Positions 1 through 11,292 of a DNA stretch of 64,000 nt are shown piece after piece. The stretch covers positions 1,612,001 through 1,676,000 of the forward strand of contig CP137327.1 in assembly GCA_033182465.1 (NCBI GenBank), read 5' to 3'. The position numbers and the translations under genes are program-made. The stretch comes from Sanghuangporus weigelae (Eukaryota; Basidiomycota; Agaricomycetes; Hymenochaetales; Hymenochaetaceae). The notes under the pieces are model-generated. The model was not told the origin of the DNA. It saw nothing but the letters and a program-made list of their open reading frames with translations, and did no database searches. How positions within the stretch are numbered: the first letter of the stretch is position 1; each line of letters starts with the position of its first letter.

Positions 1-257
1 AGAGCCAGTAATCAAAGTTGAAGAAGTCAAGGTTAAGATCGAGGAAAATTAGTCAATGTGGCATTACATATCAGCATCTGGTGGGAAAATCAGTTAAGGT
101 TCACGTGGGTGACATGAAGAGTCCAATCATCGATGAATATCTCATTCGTCATTCACCTAGAAGCTTGTCATTTAGTCATCAACTTCTAAGACAAGCCGAA
201 CATCCGAGGTCGGGCCCGTTTGAACACACCGATCCCCGTCCCACCCCCTCGCTATCA
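1..257 (+). other. G1 leader upstream of gag
   Basis: This untranslated leader of G1 matches the leaders of G2 (about 14010-14669) and G3 (about 22750-23382). It includes the end of a short open frame rich in lysine and glutamate (VKIEEVEVKIEED in the G2 copy) that recurs in all three copies. Whether that peptide is made is unknown. Confidence 0.6.
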
Positions 258-1560
258 AGGTGGATTAAACTGATGAGCAACGCCTTGCTCTACCCCAAGT
301 CCGTTGGAGCGAACCAGGGAACTGTTACTAAGGTAAGGTACATAGCAGCCTCTTCAACCTCGAGTGGGACGATGCACAAAAGTTTTGAAAATCGCAAGAC
401 TCGCAGGGCATTTGGTTTCCTTGGACACCAAACCCAAGTGCAAACATAGAGCTATTTGCATGGCAACAGTCCACACACTCGACAGCAACAGAACCATCGA
501 TGTCAAGAGTACCTCTACTAATCGCTCCAAAACCCGAAGTTCCTATACCCACACCCCCTCTTCAACTATCAGTGTCGTTCACAGAACCAAGAGACCCACA
601 ACCACCTATCAGTAGTCAAAGCACAATACCTGAACCAGAAGGGGTTCAATAGTACATCTAGTCGTATCCCTCGAAGTTTAAAACAGACAGCGACAAGATC
701 ATTTTCACCCTCTCGTACCTAAAGGATGGCAAGGCAGCGACATGGGCAGAAAGTTACTTCGAGATGACGCCAAAGGTCGACGGGAATCTAAACATCACAG
801 AATCATGGGTGGATTTCCTGAAACACCTTGACGAATCATTTGCGGATCCTAGCCATCATCACAAGGCATTCCAGAGACTCGAAGAGTTGCACCAAGGCGA
901 AGACGATGCTGACAGATTCTTCAATAAGTTCGACATCTATCGCACGCATGCAGGTCTAACTCAAGAGGCCCACGATAGCTGGTTGATCAATTGTCTCAGG
1001 AAGGCCATGAATCTGAAGGTCGTCGAAGGCGTCATGCGGACTGAGCCCGAACCAACAAAGTATGCAGACTGGAAGGCAAGGGTGATCAAGGTCAATCAAA
1101 CGGAATGACAGATCAGGGATTTGTTTGCTGAACGTCGACGACGGAACCCAATTCAGACAACTCAGAGAGCACCTCCCCTATCACAACCACGACGTCTGAT
1201 ACAACAACAGTTTGCGGGGCCCAACGTTCCAAATCCCCAACCCTTCCATCAAGCAGATCATCGAGATGCGACAGGGGTGACGTACGGCGGAATGGGTCAA
1301 CCCATGGACGTCACCATGAACCAAATGCGAGCTCGACGCGCATGTTATAAGTGTGGCCAAACTGGCCACTTTATCAGAGATTGCCCACGCGGTCATGAGG
1401 CAATCAGGTCCATCATTGCTGCCTTCAAACCAGAAGACAGACTGGCACTCCTCGAAGAGCTTGGAAATGCGAAGGAATTAGACTTTGACAATGTCGACGT
1501 GTGAGCAGTACCAGCTGAGCTGGAAGAGATGGTCAATGGTGAGGGTTTTCAGAATGACCA
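258..1560 (+). pseudogene. G1 gag region (capsid and nucleocapsid)
   Basis: A proline- and serine-rich N-terminal part is followed by a gypsy-type capsid region (about 700-1110). It is recognisable from the run ESWVDFLKHLDESFADP, the charged segment HHHKAFQRLEELHQG, and matches to the G2 and G3 gag regions. A nucleocapsid follows, with the CCHC zinc knuckle CYKCGQTGHFIRDC at 1343-1384. In a living element Gag assembles the particle and packages RNA. This copy is a broken fossil. The region stops at the A1 insertion, which lies just past the end of gag. Confidence 0.88.
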
Positions 1561-1591
1561 GGTGTAAACGTCGGAACGACTGGTCACACAG

Positions 1592-3398
1592 TGTAGCACA
1601 CTGGCCCCTCCTGTGCCAGTACACTCATACTATGACTCCCTCCCACTACAGATACCATATCCCAGTGCCACCTACACCTTAGAGTGTGAGGGCATACTTC
1701 TACTGCACTTGAGACATCATTTGAGCATGTTTCCACCAATTTCAGCACATGTACTGTACTGCGGCGCCCTCCTAAGGCCCAGATCGATCCGCCGATGGCT
1801 CTCCAACACTCAGTCAGGTCTGCCGACGACTCCTACCCAGCACCAGGCACTATAGGACACATCCCTCAGTGACTACAGGCTGCCGATCTTACAATTTACC
1901 GTATATACAGCTTGGCGGCGACTCTAGATGCCTCCGAGTCGGCCCCCCATGGCGCCAATTGATGCAGCGGACATTCAGACATCCTCAGGTACCTTTGCTG
2001 ATGCCTCCTACAGCTTACCAAGCAGTCCCCCATTGCCTAGGGAGCTACATATAGTCATATGTGCTTATATAGCTCATTACGACGTATCTGGCGCTGATCC
2101 AGCAGTCCCCCGCAGCGCTGCCGCTCCAGCCACTCATATTAGTCACCAAGGATCGCCCACACTCTGTATTGAGTGCCACCGAAGTATCGGACACCTCAGG
2201 AACACTGACTGATGCGCCCCTTGTCTCATATACGCGATATTAGCCTCCAATCATCGGCTCCGACGTTTCCCAACTTCCCCGCAATGTGGCGGCCCCCATT
2301 AGACCATGTATGGAAGGTAGGCATGTGGTACGTCAGTGTGCCAAGCCCCCGACTTGCGCCACCGAGCCCAACTCTGCTAGTGCCTGTATTATTGCAGATA
2401 CTCAATATTTCATGCTATTGGATGCCCCCCTCACATTGCCGCTCTCAGATTTCACCTGGGCGCTCTGGCAGCGGCCTTTGGCGACCCAGATGACTCAGGA
2501 GATGTTGTCAGACAGTAGGACATGTCGGCGACAGCAGCAGAGTATATATAGAGCTTATATTAGGTTGGTAGAGAAGAGATGATCATCTTAGAGAGCATGT
2601 ACTAGTCCGAGCGCCGGAGTTCGAGATATCCCTCACTCTGAGTCTCCCCTCATGTACTGAGCCTCCCCCTTGACTATATATTATCCTTGACACCTCCTCT
2701 TGCTTGATTCATCGTTCTACCTGCCTTCGCCACCTCTGATACACCTCGGCTGCTCTGATATTCAGCAAGTGTGTAGAAGCTCGGGATTTAACCCTGAGCT
2801 TCCTCCACCCCTCTTGTACCCCGTCGGCACCCCTCTATCTGACGTCGGTGACCCTTCAGCGACCCAGGCTTCCTATCAGACTCCTCTGCGGCACCCTTTC
2901 CAGCCTTTCACTCCAGTTTATTCTATATATTGATCTTATACGGTCTTTTCCTTTTGTCTATTGCATTTACGCTACTTCGGCGGATTCGTGCAGCCTCCCC
3001 CTCATTCCTGCTTGCCCTATTTGATGTTGGCAGCTATCCAGCGACACAGGCATCATACCAGATGACCCAGCGGCGCCTTCTCCACCCACTTGCTCCAGTT
3101 TATCCCTTATATTCATCTTATATGCTCCTGTAGACTCTGTGTCCGAGTTTTCACCATGTCGGCAGCCTCCTGTGATCCCCCCTTTCGAGCGGCGGCCCCA
3201 TTAGCCTATTCCTTTTGTACTTCGGCATCCCTACACCTCTCCATCACGTCCCTGACAGTCCCTGGCATCTGCTGGGTAGTGGGGATTTAGAGTCTGATAG
3301 CGTCGGCATCCCGTTTTGGGAGGTTTCTTCATACATTCAGCACCCTTAGTAGGACAGACATTGGTAGCGCCTTCAGAGACACACACCTTCCCACTACA
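1592..3398 (+). mobile_element. A1: solo-LTR-like unit of family A inserted in G1
   Basis: A 1807-bp unit with TG...CA ends (TGTAGCACAC...CACTACA), flanked by the 4-bp duplication ACAG (1588-1591 and 3399-3402). Comparison with the uninterrupted site in G3 (near 21250) and the equivalent site in G2 (near 11040) shows exactly where G1 was opened. The unit has a TATATATAG box at about 2543-2551. These are LTR traits, and no gag-pol lies between two copies, so it reads as a solo LTR of an element whose body is not in the window, or as a non-autonomous derivative. Other copies are A2, A3 and A4. Several overlapping GC-rich open frames occur, but they are not kept between copies. Confidence 0.85.
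2542..2551 (+). promoter_or_regulatory. TATA-like box of unit A1
   Basis: GTATATATAG lies about 950 bp into the unit and is kept in A2 (about 47480-47489). Its place, roughly mid-unit, fits a U3/R promoter of a long LTR. The motif is close to its own reverse complement, so strand is taken from the LTR termini. There is no transcript evidence. Confidence 0.45.
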
Positions 3399-3402
3399 AC
3401 AG

Positions 3403-6400
3403 TTAAAGGACTCTTTTCATCACGTTCATTAAAATATAATTGCCCCAATGTACACTACCTAGATGCGACAATACAAGGCAGTTTCAACCTTTGAAAAGTC
3501 CTGTCCAACGTAAACCCAGAAGAGTCAGAAGACGACGATGACTTTGACGTCTATAATGACTTGTTCATCAGAAGAGTGAGTACGCAAGGAGGCGACTCAA
3601 ACATGTTAAGAGCGGATGAGCAGATTCAAACTGCTATAAAAAATGAGGTTGTGACGGATGAACCTTACCATGAGAACATTGTTGCCCAGGCGAACGATAC
3701 TGAGGCAGTATGGAATGTTGTTGGCAGGTGCGCGGCTGAGGTATGGCGCGAGGGTATAGAGGATGCGACATTAGGACAATTCATCAGGCAAAGTGGTGGA
3801 AAGGAACTCGATGCTTTTGTCAGCATCGTACACTCGAAAGTAGCAAATGACGATGAAGTTGATGTCTCAAACCCTCTTTTAGAGGAGGAAAATCTCATTG
3901 ATGCTCATGCACTCATTGACTCGGGATGTACAGGTTCCTGCATCGATGAAGGATTTGTCAGGCGGTATGGTTTTCCCACTCATAAATACATACACCCAAG
4001 ACCGGTCTTCAACGCCGACAGTACAAGTAATGAAGGCGGACTAATCAAGGAATATGTGATCGTACGCATGATCTTTGAGAAGCATGAAGAAGAGATCCAT
4101 CTAGCCATAACGTCGTTAGCGTCAAGCAACATTTTCCTCAGTCACAACTGGTTACAGAGACATAATCCTGAAATCGACTGGAAGGTTGGCAAGATTAACT
4201 TCACTCGCTGTCCTGACAAATGTGCGTTTATGCTGTCAAAGGTGGAAGTAGAGGACGGGTACATAAGGAATGTGAGGGTGGAAGAAGCGGCGAAGTGGCC
4301 GCCTTACCTCAAGGAATATGAGGGTGTCTTTAGCAAGGAATCATTCAAGCAGTTACCAGCTCATCGGATGTGGGACCACGCTATAGACCTGAAACTGGAT
4401 TTCAAGCCAAGCGATTGCAAGGTGTATCCACTGTCGCCGAAGGAACAGGAGGCAATGAAAACGTTCATCAAAGAAAACCTTGCGTCGGGACAAATCAGAC
4501 AATCGAAATCTCCGATGGTGTCACTATTCTTCTTTATCAAGAAGGAAGATGGGAGCTTACAAGTGATCCAAGACTATCAAAAGCTCAACGAGGGAACAGT
4601 CAAGAACAAGTACCCCTTGCCCCTGATCAACGAGCTCATCAATAAGGTCAAGGACGCTAAGTACATCACCAAGCTCGATGTCCGTTGGGGATACTACAAC
4701 ATCCAGATTCGCAAAGGTGATGAGTGGAAAGCGGCGTTCAGGACAAACCTAGGACTATTCGAGCCAACAGTAATGTTCTTTGGACTGTGCAACGTGCCGG
4801 CGACGTTCCAAGGATTCATGAATGACATCTTCTGAGAATTGATCCATGAAGGTATCGTCATCATTTACCTCAATGATATACTCATCTTCTCGGACACGTT
4901 GGAAGAACATCGCAAATATACTAAACAAGTCTTTGAGATCCTCCAACAGAACAAACTTTTCCTGAAGCCACAGAAATGTGAGTTCAAGGTTAGTACAGTC
5001 AAATACCTTGGACACATCATCGGCAACGGCGAAGTGCGTATGGATCCAAAGAAGACAGTTGCAGTCTAAGAATGGCCAATCCCAAAAAATGTTCATGAGT
5101 TACAGCAGTTTCTCGGTCTAGGCAACTGGTTACGCCATTTTGTCAAGGACTATAACTCGGTCATCAAACCGCTAACGTCGCTGACCGGTAAGGTGGAATG
5201 GAAGTGGGGAGAGGAGGAGCAACGAGCATTCGAGGAGTTGAAGAATTGACTGAGTAGTCCCTTGGTGTTGGCCATTCCGAACAATGACAACCCTTTCTGG
5301 GTCAAAGCTGACACATCAGACTATGCAACAGGTGGCGTACTTCTTCAGAAACAAGATGGCAAATGGAAGGTTATCACGTATCGATCGTCAACATTTTTGG
5401 ATGCTAAACAAAATTATGAGATCTACGATAAAGAGATGCTCACTATCGTTCAAGCACTCAAAGAATGGTGACAATACCTTCAAGGAGCAAATAAGCTGTT
5501 CGAAGTCTGGACCGACCATGCAAACCTAACGTATTTTAGGTCTCCTCAGAAACTGAATCGTCAACAAGCGCATTGGAGGCTCAATCTCGCCGAATTCGAC
5601 TTCTCATTAGTGCACAAACCTGGAAAGACATTAGGGAAAGCTGACCTTCTGTCACGACGTGCAGACTACAACAAGGGTGAGCATGACAATAAGGGCGTGA
5701 CGTTCATCAAGGAGGAATGGCTGGTCAGGGGCACAGTGGAGACATCGAGGGACACGCTCATGGTAGCGATCAAGAAGGCGCAGGAGGAGATGGACGAGAA
5801 GGACAGGCTGTTGAACCTAGAGTTCAAGGAGGGCCTGTGGAAGAAGAGAGTAATGACCAAGTTGTCAGGGACAACGATGAAGAAGTTCTGGAACGTCTTC
5901 TTATCAACAAGTGTTAGAGAGGTGGTGATGAGGGAATGCCACAACTCGACATTGGCTGGACATCCAGGAGCGAACAAGACAGTGGCAATGGTAAGCCGAA
6001 GCTTCTGGTGGCCCAACATCTATGTTGATGTCTGGAACTATGTGCGAGGATGTGATCGTTGTCAGCAAATGAAGGCTCTAAGGGTGACGAGGGCAAAGGT
6101 TTTGCACCCTAACAAGGTGCTGGAGGCACCATGGCAGATTGTCATGGTCGACCTGATCAGAGAACTACTGGAGTCAAACAGGTTCAACGCCATATGTGTA
6201 GTGGTCAATTGTTTTAGCAAGCAGATCCACGTAATCCCGACGATGACAAAACTAACGGCAGAGGGAATGGCAAAAATCTATCAAGATCACGTCTTTTGTT
6301 TACATGGACTACCTCAAAAGATCATCCACGACCGAGGTGTACAGTTTGATGCAAAGATGATGAAGGAGCTGTATAAACTTCTCCACATTGAAGGTAACCC

Positions 6401-7294
6401 GTTGACAGCGTACCACCCTCAAACTGACAGCCAAACCGAGTGTGTCAATCAGAAACTCGAACAGTTCCTATGCTTATACATCAACCATTGACAGACGGAT
6501 TGGGCAGATTGGCTAGCACTGGCAGAGTTTGCATACAACAATCGCAAACACTCGGCAACAAAGTTGTCCCCCCCCCCTGTCAATACCGGAACACACCTGA
6601 TGGGTTTCACAAATGTTGAAACGTCTTCGGCAAATCTGTCAGCAGAGGAATTTGCTAAATATGTCAAAGAGGTACACGAACTCACGCAAACGAACCTGGT
6701 CAAAGCCAATGACGACATGAAACACTTCTACGACCGTCACGCAGGCAAAACCGTAGAATACGAGGCTGGCCACAAGGTCTTCCTCAACGGGCGAAACATA
6801 AAGACAATACGCCCGACAAAGAAGATAGACGATAAATGGTTTGGTCCCTTCGAAGTCATTGAGAAGGTTGGTGCAAGTGCATACTGACTCAAACTACCTC
6901 GCACATGGAGACAAGTACACCCTGTCTTCAATGAAGTCTTACTCAAACCAGCTGTCGAACCATTATTCGAATCTCAAAAGAAACCTCCGCCACCACCACC
7001 CATCATTGTCGAAGACGAAGAGGAATACGAGGTTGAAGAAATACTTGACTCACATCTACACTGAGGAAAGCTTCAATTCCTCGTCAAGTGGGTGGGATAT
7101 GACAAAGCAACTTGGCAGCCAGAATTAGACGTTGGGGATAATGCAAAAGACACAGTCAAAGAATTTTATCGAAAACATCCTGGTGCTCCAAGAAAGTTGT
7201 CAATACCTCATCAAAATCTTCGCACAATGCATAAGTCCATGATGTCAGAAGGTTATCATGGTTGGTCGGGACACCCAACCTTGAAGGGGGGGTG
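3403..7294 (+). pseudogene. G1 pol region (PR-RT-RH-IN-chromodomain)
   Basis: In order: a retropepsin with LIDSGCTGSCI (about 3910-3945) and the flap-like HNWLQRHNPEIDW; a reverse transcriptase (about 4430-5070) with KLDVRWGYYNI and the FFGLCN segment; RNase H with the ADTSD/YDKEMLTIVQALK segments (about 5290-5470); an integrase with an HHCC zinc domain (CHNSTLAGHPG...CDRCQQMK) and the catalytic DDE core (about 5930-6560, PQTDSQTE); and a chromodomain-like tail (about 7080-7250). This order (IN after RT-RH) is Ty3/gypsy. The region is a broken fossil. Polypurine tract GAAGGGGGGGTGA sits just before the 3' LTR. Confidence 0.9.
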
Positions 7295-7295
7295 A

Positions 7296-7751
7296 TGTCA
7301 GGACTCAAACATTTTTCTTTTCTTTTCTTATATCATCATTCATTTTATTATTCTTCCTTTACATTACTCATCCATTTTTACTAATCCTGTTCACTCCATC
7401 ATGGCTTACTTAGTCTTTACTCATCCACTATGACTAAATCCATCCCTTCAAACTAAGACACTCACTAATCACACATTCCTTTCATCACATGATTCCTTAA
7501 TAGAGTAGACCCTTCTTAAGTTCAAAGTGTATATAAGTAGCTAGATCGACTCTTTCGTTTCCTTGTCTTTCTATTCTACTTACCTTCACTTCGACATAGG
7601 TATCTACTCCTGTACTCTAGTACTACTAAATAATCTACTTACCTTCACTTTAACATAGCCTGCATTTAGCTTGGCAACTCATGTTTAGCCTGTTGTTTGT
7701 TGTTGTGTTGGCCACCTCAAGATCGACGTCTGTTAGTCTCGCCACCTAACA
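7296..7751 (+). repeat. G1 3' LTR
   Basis: A 456-bp LTR running TGTCAGGACTC...CCACCTAACA. It starts after a polypurine tract at 7283-7292 and ends where minus-strand G2 pol begins. It matches the LTRs of G2 (14670-15121) and G3 (15424-15868, 23383-23826). It holds an imperfect tandem duplication of CTACTTACCTTCACTT (about 7577 and 7631) and a TATATAAG box. Confidence 0.9.
7530..7537 (+). promoter_or_regulatory. TATA box in G1 LTR
   Basis: TATATAAG within the conserved context AAGTGTATATAAGTAGCTAGA. The same context is kept, inverted, in the G2 and G3 LTRs, so it is probably the family's core promoter. Confidence 0.55.
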
Positions 7752-9203
7752 AATGTCAATGGTTTGATGACTGAGCTATAGTCTTTGACAAAACGACGTA
7801 GCCAGTTGCCTAGACCAAGGAACTGCTGTAATTCATGAACGTTCTTTGGGACTGGCCATTCTTGTACTGCAACCATCTTCTTCAGGTCCATACGTACTTC
7901 ACCATTGCTAATGATGTGTCCAAGGTATTTGACTGTACTGACCTTGAACTCACATTTCTGTGGCTTCAGGAAGAGTTTGTTTTATCGAAGGATCTCAAAG
8001 ACTTGTCTAGTTCATTTGAAATGCTCTTCCAATGTATCCAAGAAAATGAGTATTTCGTCAAGGTAAATGATAACGATGCCTTCATGGATCATTTCCCAAA
8101 AGATATCATTCATGAAGCCCTGGAATGTTGTCGGTGCATTGCACAGACCAAAGAACATTACCGTCAGTTTGAATAGCCCCAGGTTTGTCCTGAACACCAC
8201 TTTCCATTCGTCTCCCTCACGGATACGGATATTGTAATATCCCCAACGGACATCAAGCTTGGTGATATACTTAGCGTCCTTGACTTTGTTGATGAGCTCG
8301 TTGATTAGGGGTAAGGGATACTTGTTCTTAACCGTTCCCTCGTTGAGCTTTTGATAGTCTTGGATTGCTCGCAAACTCCCGTCTTCCTTCTTGATAAAGA
8401 AGAACAATGATGCCATAGGAGATTTCGACTGTCTGATGCGTCCTGACACAAGGTTTTCTTCGATAAACTCCTTCATCGCCACTTGTTCCTTAGGCAACAA
8501 TGGATATACCTTGCAATCACTCGGCTTGAAATCCGGTTTCAGGTCGATAGCACAGTCCTACATCCAATGAGCCAGTAGCTGCTCGAATGATTCCTCACTA
8601 AAGACGTCCACATATTCCTCAAGATATGACAGCCACTTTGTTGCTTCATCCATCCACACCTTCCTCACGTACTCATCATCCGCCTCTTCTTTCAACATTG
8701 AAGATGCACATTTGTCAGGACAGTGGGTGAAATTAATCTTGCCAACCTTCCAGTCGATCTCAGGGTTATGTTTCTGTAACCAGTTGTGGCCAAGGAAGAT
8801 GTTACTTGACGCTAACAACATTATGGCTAGCCTGATCTCTTCTTCATGCTTCCCAAAGATCATTTGTATGACTACATACTCCTTAATCAGTCTGCCTTCA
8901 TTGCTTGTAGCATCGGCATTGAAGACTGGTCTCGGGCATACGTATTTCTGAGTTGGAAACCTATACCGCTTGACAAATCTCTCATTGATGCAGGAACCTG
9001 TACAACCTGAGTCAATGAGCGCATGAGCATCAATGAGATTTTCTTCCTCTAAGAGAGGGTTTGAAATGTCAACCTCATCGTCATTCACTACCTTTGGGTG
9101 TACAATGCTAATGAAGGCATTGAGTTCTTTTCCACCACTTCATCTGACGAACTGTCCCAATGTCACATCCTCTATGCCCTCGTGCCATACCTCAGCCACA
9201 CGT
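7752..9203 (-). pseudogene. G2 pol part: retropepsin and reverse transcriptase
   Basis: The minus strand reads the retropepsin segment IDSGCTGSCI and GHNWLQKHNPEIDW (about 8560-9090), then RT with [13 protein letters not shown] and the active-site region IIYLDEILIF (about 8010-8500). It is very similar to the G1 and G3 pol regions. The block ends at high coordinate at the C1 insertion; the upstream part of this frame resumes at 10698. Fossil. Confidence 0.85.
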
Positions 9204-10697
9204 TGTATGATTGATAGGGTGGGTGGACAATCGGACTAGGTCTGTAGGTGCAATCCTAGCAGGCTAGGGCGTTCAATCCTATAGGGAGCAAGCGAGAACG
9301 GATTGGGGTTACCAAAAAAGGAAGGGTGATCCTGAAGACTTCCCTGCGATTGACTGAGGCTCCGGCCTACTCTGTAGGAACCATTGTTGGTCGGAATGCC
9401 TCTGGCTGGAACGGTCGGGGTGAACTATCGGAGGGGTGGATGTGAATAGGCATCTAGGTCCGTACTCGTGTGACCGAGCAACAACAACCTATCTAAAAAG
9501 GGAAGAAAAGGGGGGGAGCGAATATATGTAGGCAAGATGTGATACTTAATGGTCGTCTAGAGAGACCAATCTAGACGTGCTGCGGTGAACCGAGTGAATA
9601 CTTCGGCGACTTGATCACCTCGGAGATGAGTTGATGGAGAAAGAAGACAAGCTGAGTGTATCCGAGTCACTCCCGGGACATCCAGACTAGTCTAGACAAA
9701 GAAGACGAGACACCCAAAATGGGTACTATAACTTTCTATGAATGACAGAGTCGGTCGGGACGGTCTGAGGGGCTTCAGAGCAGAAGATGTGTGCACTGAA
9801 CAGATCTCTGGTATTTGCTATCTGAAAACTACGACATCTGGGCGGGTTTTATAGACTATGTGGGTCTAAAACATGTACAAAATGACTGATCTGGGACTGG
9901 GGGAGGATCGTGACAAGATGTGAGATGGAATGTAATAAAACCGCAACAAGGAGCGTAAAACCGACAAGACAGAAGTCTAGCAGACTACAGGAACTGTGAA
10001 ACAAGATGAAATTATAGCAAGGAGTGTGAAACTGACATGATAAGGGTCAGATGGACTGCAAGGAACTGTGAAATGACATGAAAACTGTCTAGGAAGGGTC
10101 CTCCGAACGCCACACTCAAGTCAGCGAACAAAGCAGACGGAGTGACCAAGCCGATGTACCAATCGGCGAACTCCGATCGGAAGTCCGAACCTTGGAGGCC
10201 ACTTTGGCAAAGTCTGGACAACGGAGTGCACCTTGTGGAACATCTAGGTTGAAGGTACGTGACTGTTTGGTACCTCAAAACAGGTGGGAATGGTCCCTGG
10301 CAATGTGAAATGTTGACAAAAAGGTCTAAGGTCCCCTCAGGAGTCTGGGTCCAGGCCTCAGAGTGCCGATATCCGCTCGAGTAAATAAAGTGGAGGTCGG
10401 CGAGTGGTAGTGTGACAAAGTATGGACAACGAAATATGGCGCAGTATTAGCAGGTCTTCGGGGTCTCGGAATGTGACATATATGCAAAGGAAGGTGAAAT
10501 GGCGTGAACCAAAATATATACGAAGTCTCGGGCATGTCCTAGGGTATGGCGGGGTGCTCGGAAGGATTGGATTGAGTTGTATATACCCTTTGTGACTGTT
10601 GGAGTTGCTTGGACGGCTGATACACTAGTGTGTTGGATACTGGTGAAGTATGTACAATACTCAACCACTGATGCCCAGAATAGTGGTGTGCGCTACA
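9204..10697 (-). mobile_element. C1: solo-LTR-like unit of family C inserted in G2
   Basis: A 1494-bp unit with TG...CA ends (plus-strand reading TGTATGATTG...GCGCTACA), flanked by ACGT (9200-9203) and GCGT (10698-10701). These 4-bp duplications differ by one transition. The uninterrupted site is visible in G3 near 20910. On the minus strand it begins TGTAGCGCAC, as units A do, and has a TATAAAA box at 9847-9853, so minus is taken as sense. It is repeated as C2 (57985-62660), C3 (61052-62496) and an old fragment (54192-56033). No internal coding body is present. Confidence 0.84.
9847..9853 (-). promoter_or_regulatory. TATA box of unit C1
   Basis: TATAAAA on the minus strand in context AGTCTATAAAACCCGCC. 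The same box is kept in C2 (about 58622-58628) and C3 (about 61628-61634). It sets the likely direction of transcription. Confidence 0.55.
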
Positions 10698-11292
10698 GCG
10701 TCTGCCAACAACATTCCACACTGCCTCAGTATTGTTCGCCTGGGCAACAACATTCTCACGGTAAGGCTCTTTTGTCACAACCTTATTTTATATAGCGGTT
10801 TGAATCTGCTCTTCTGCTCTTAACACATTTGAGTCGCCTCCTTGCGCACTTGCTCTTCTGATGAATAAGTCATTATAGACATCGAAGTCATCATTGTCTT
10901 CTGACTCTTCTGGGTTTACGTCAGACAGGATCTCTTGAAGGTTAAAACTGCCTTACATTGTTGCATCTAGGTAGTGTACATTGGGGTGATTATATTTTAA
11001 CGAACACAACGAAAGGAGTCCTTTAACCATGTGACCAGTCATTCCGACGTTTATGCCTGGTCGTCCTGAAAACCTCACCATCGATTATTTCTTCTAGCTC
11101 AGCTGGTACTGCTCACACGTCAACATTGTCAAAGTCTGATTCCTTTACATTGCCGAGCTCTTCGAGGAGTGCCAGTCTGTCTTCTGGTTAGAAGGCAGTG
11201 ATGATGGACCTGATCGTCTCACGACCACATGGGCAATCCCTAATAAAGTGGCCGGTTTGGCCACACTTGTAGCATGCGCGTCGAGCACACGC
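10698..11292 (-). pseudogene. G2 segment between C1 and B1: gag end to pol start
   Basis: The minus strand holds the linker between gag and retropepsin. It matches 20725-21240 of G3 and 3403-3900 of G1, including the acidic run EESEDNKDFDVYNDL seen in the G3 copy. The zinc knuckle of nucleocapsid lies at its high-coordinate end, near the B1 insertion. Fossil. Confidence 0.75.

Larger units (their letters stand above)
1..7751 (+). mobile_element. G1: Ty3/gypsy chromovirus, 5' end outside window
   Basis: Seen: the gag leader, a gag region with one CCHC zinc knuckle, a retropepsin, reverse transcriptase, RNase H and integrase region, a chromodomain-like C-terminus (VKWVGYDKATWQPE) and a 3' LTR. 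The same organisation recurs twice in this window on the minus strand (G2 and G3), so this is a multicopy family. It is broken, with on the order of ten breaks, and carries the A1 insertion between gag and pol. It lies inside G2: directly after its LTR the sequence passes into minus-strand pol of G2. Family knowledge: chromodomain integrases steer insertion to heterochromatin, which fits the density of nesting here. Confidence 0.93.
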
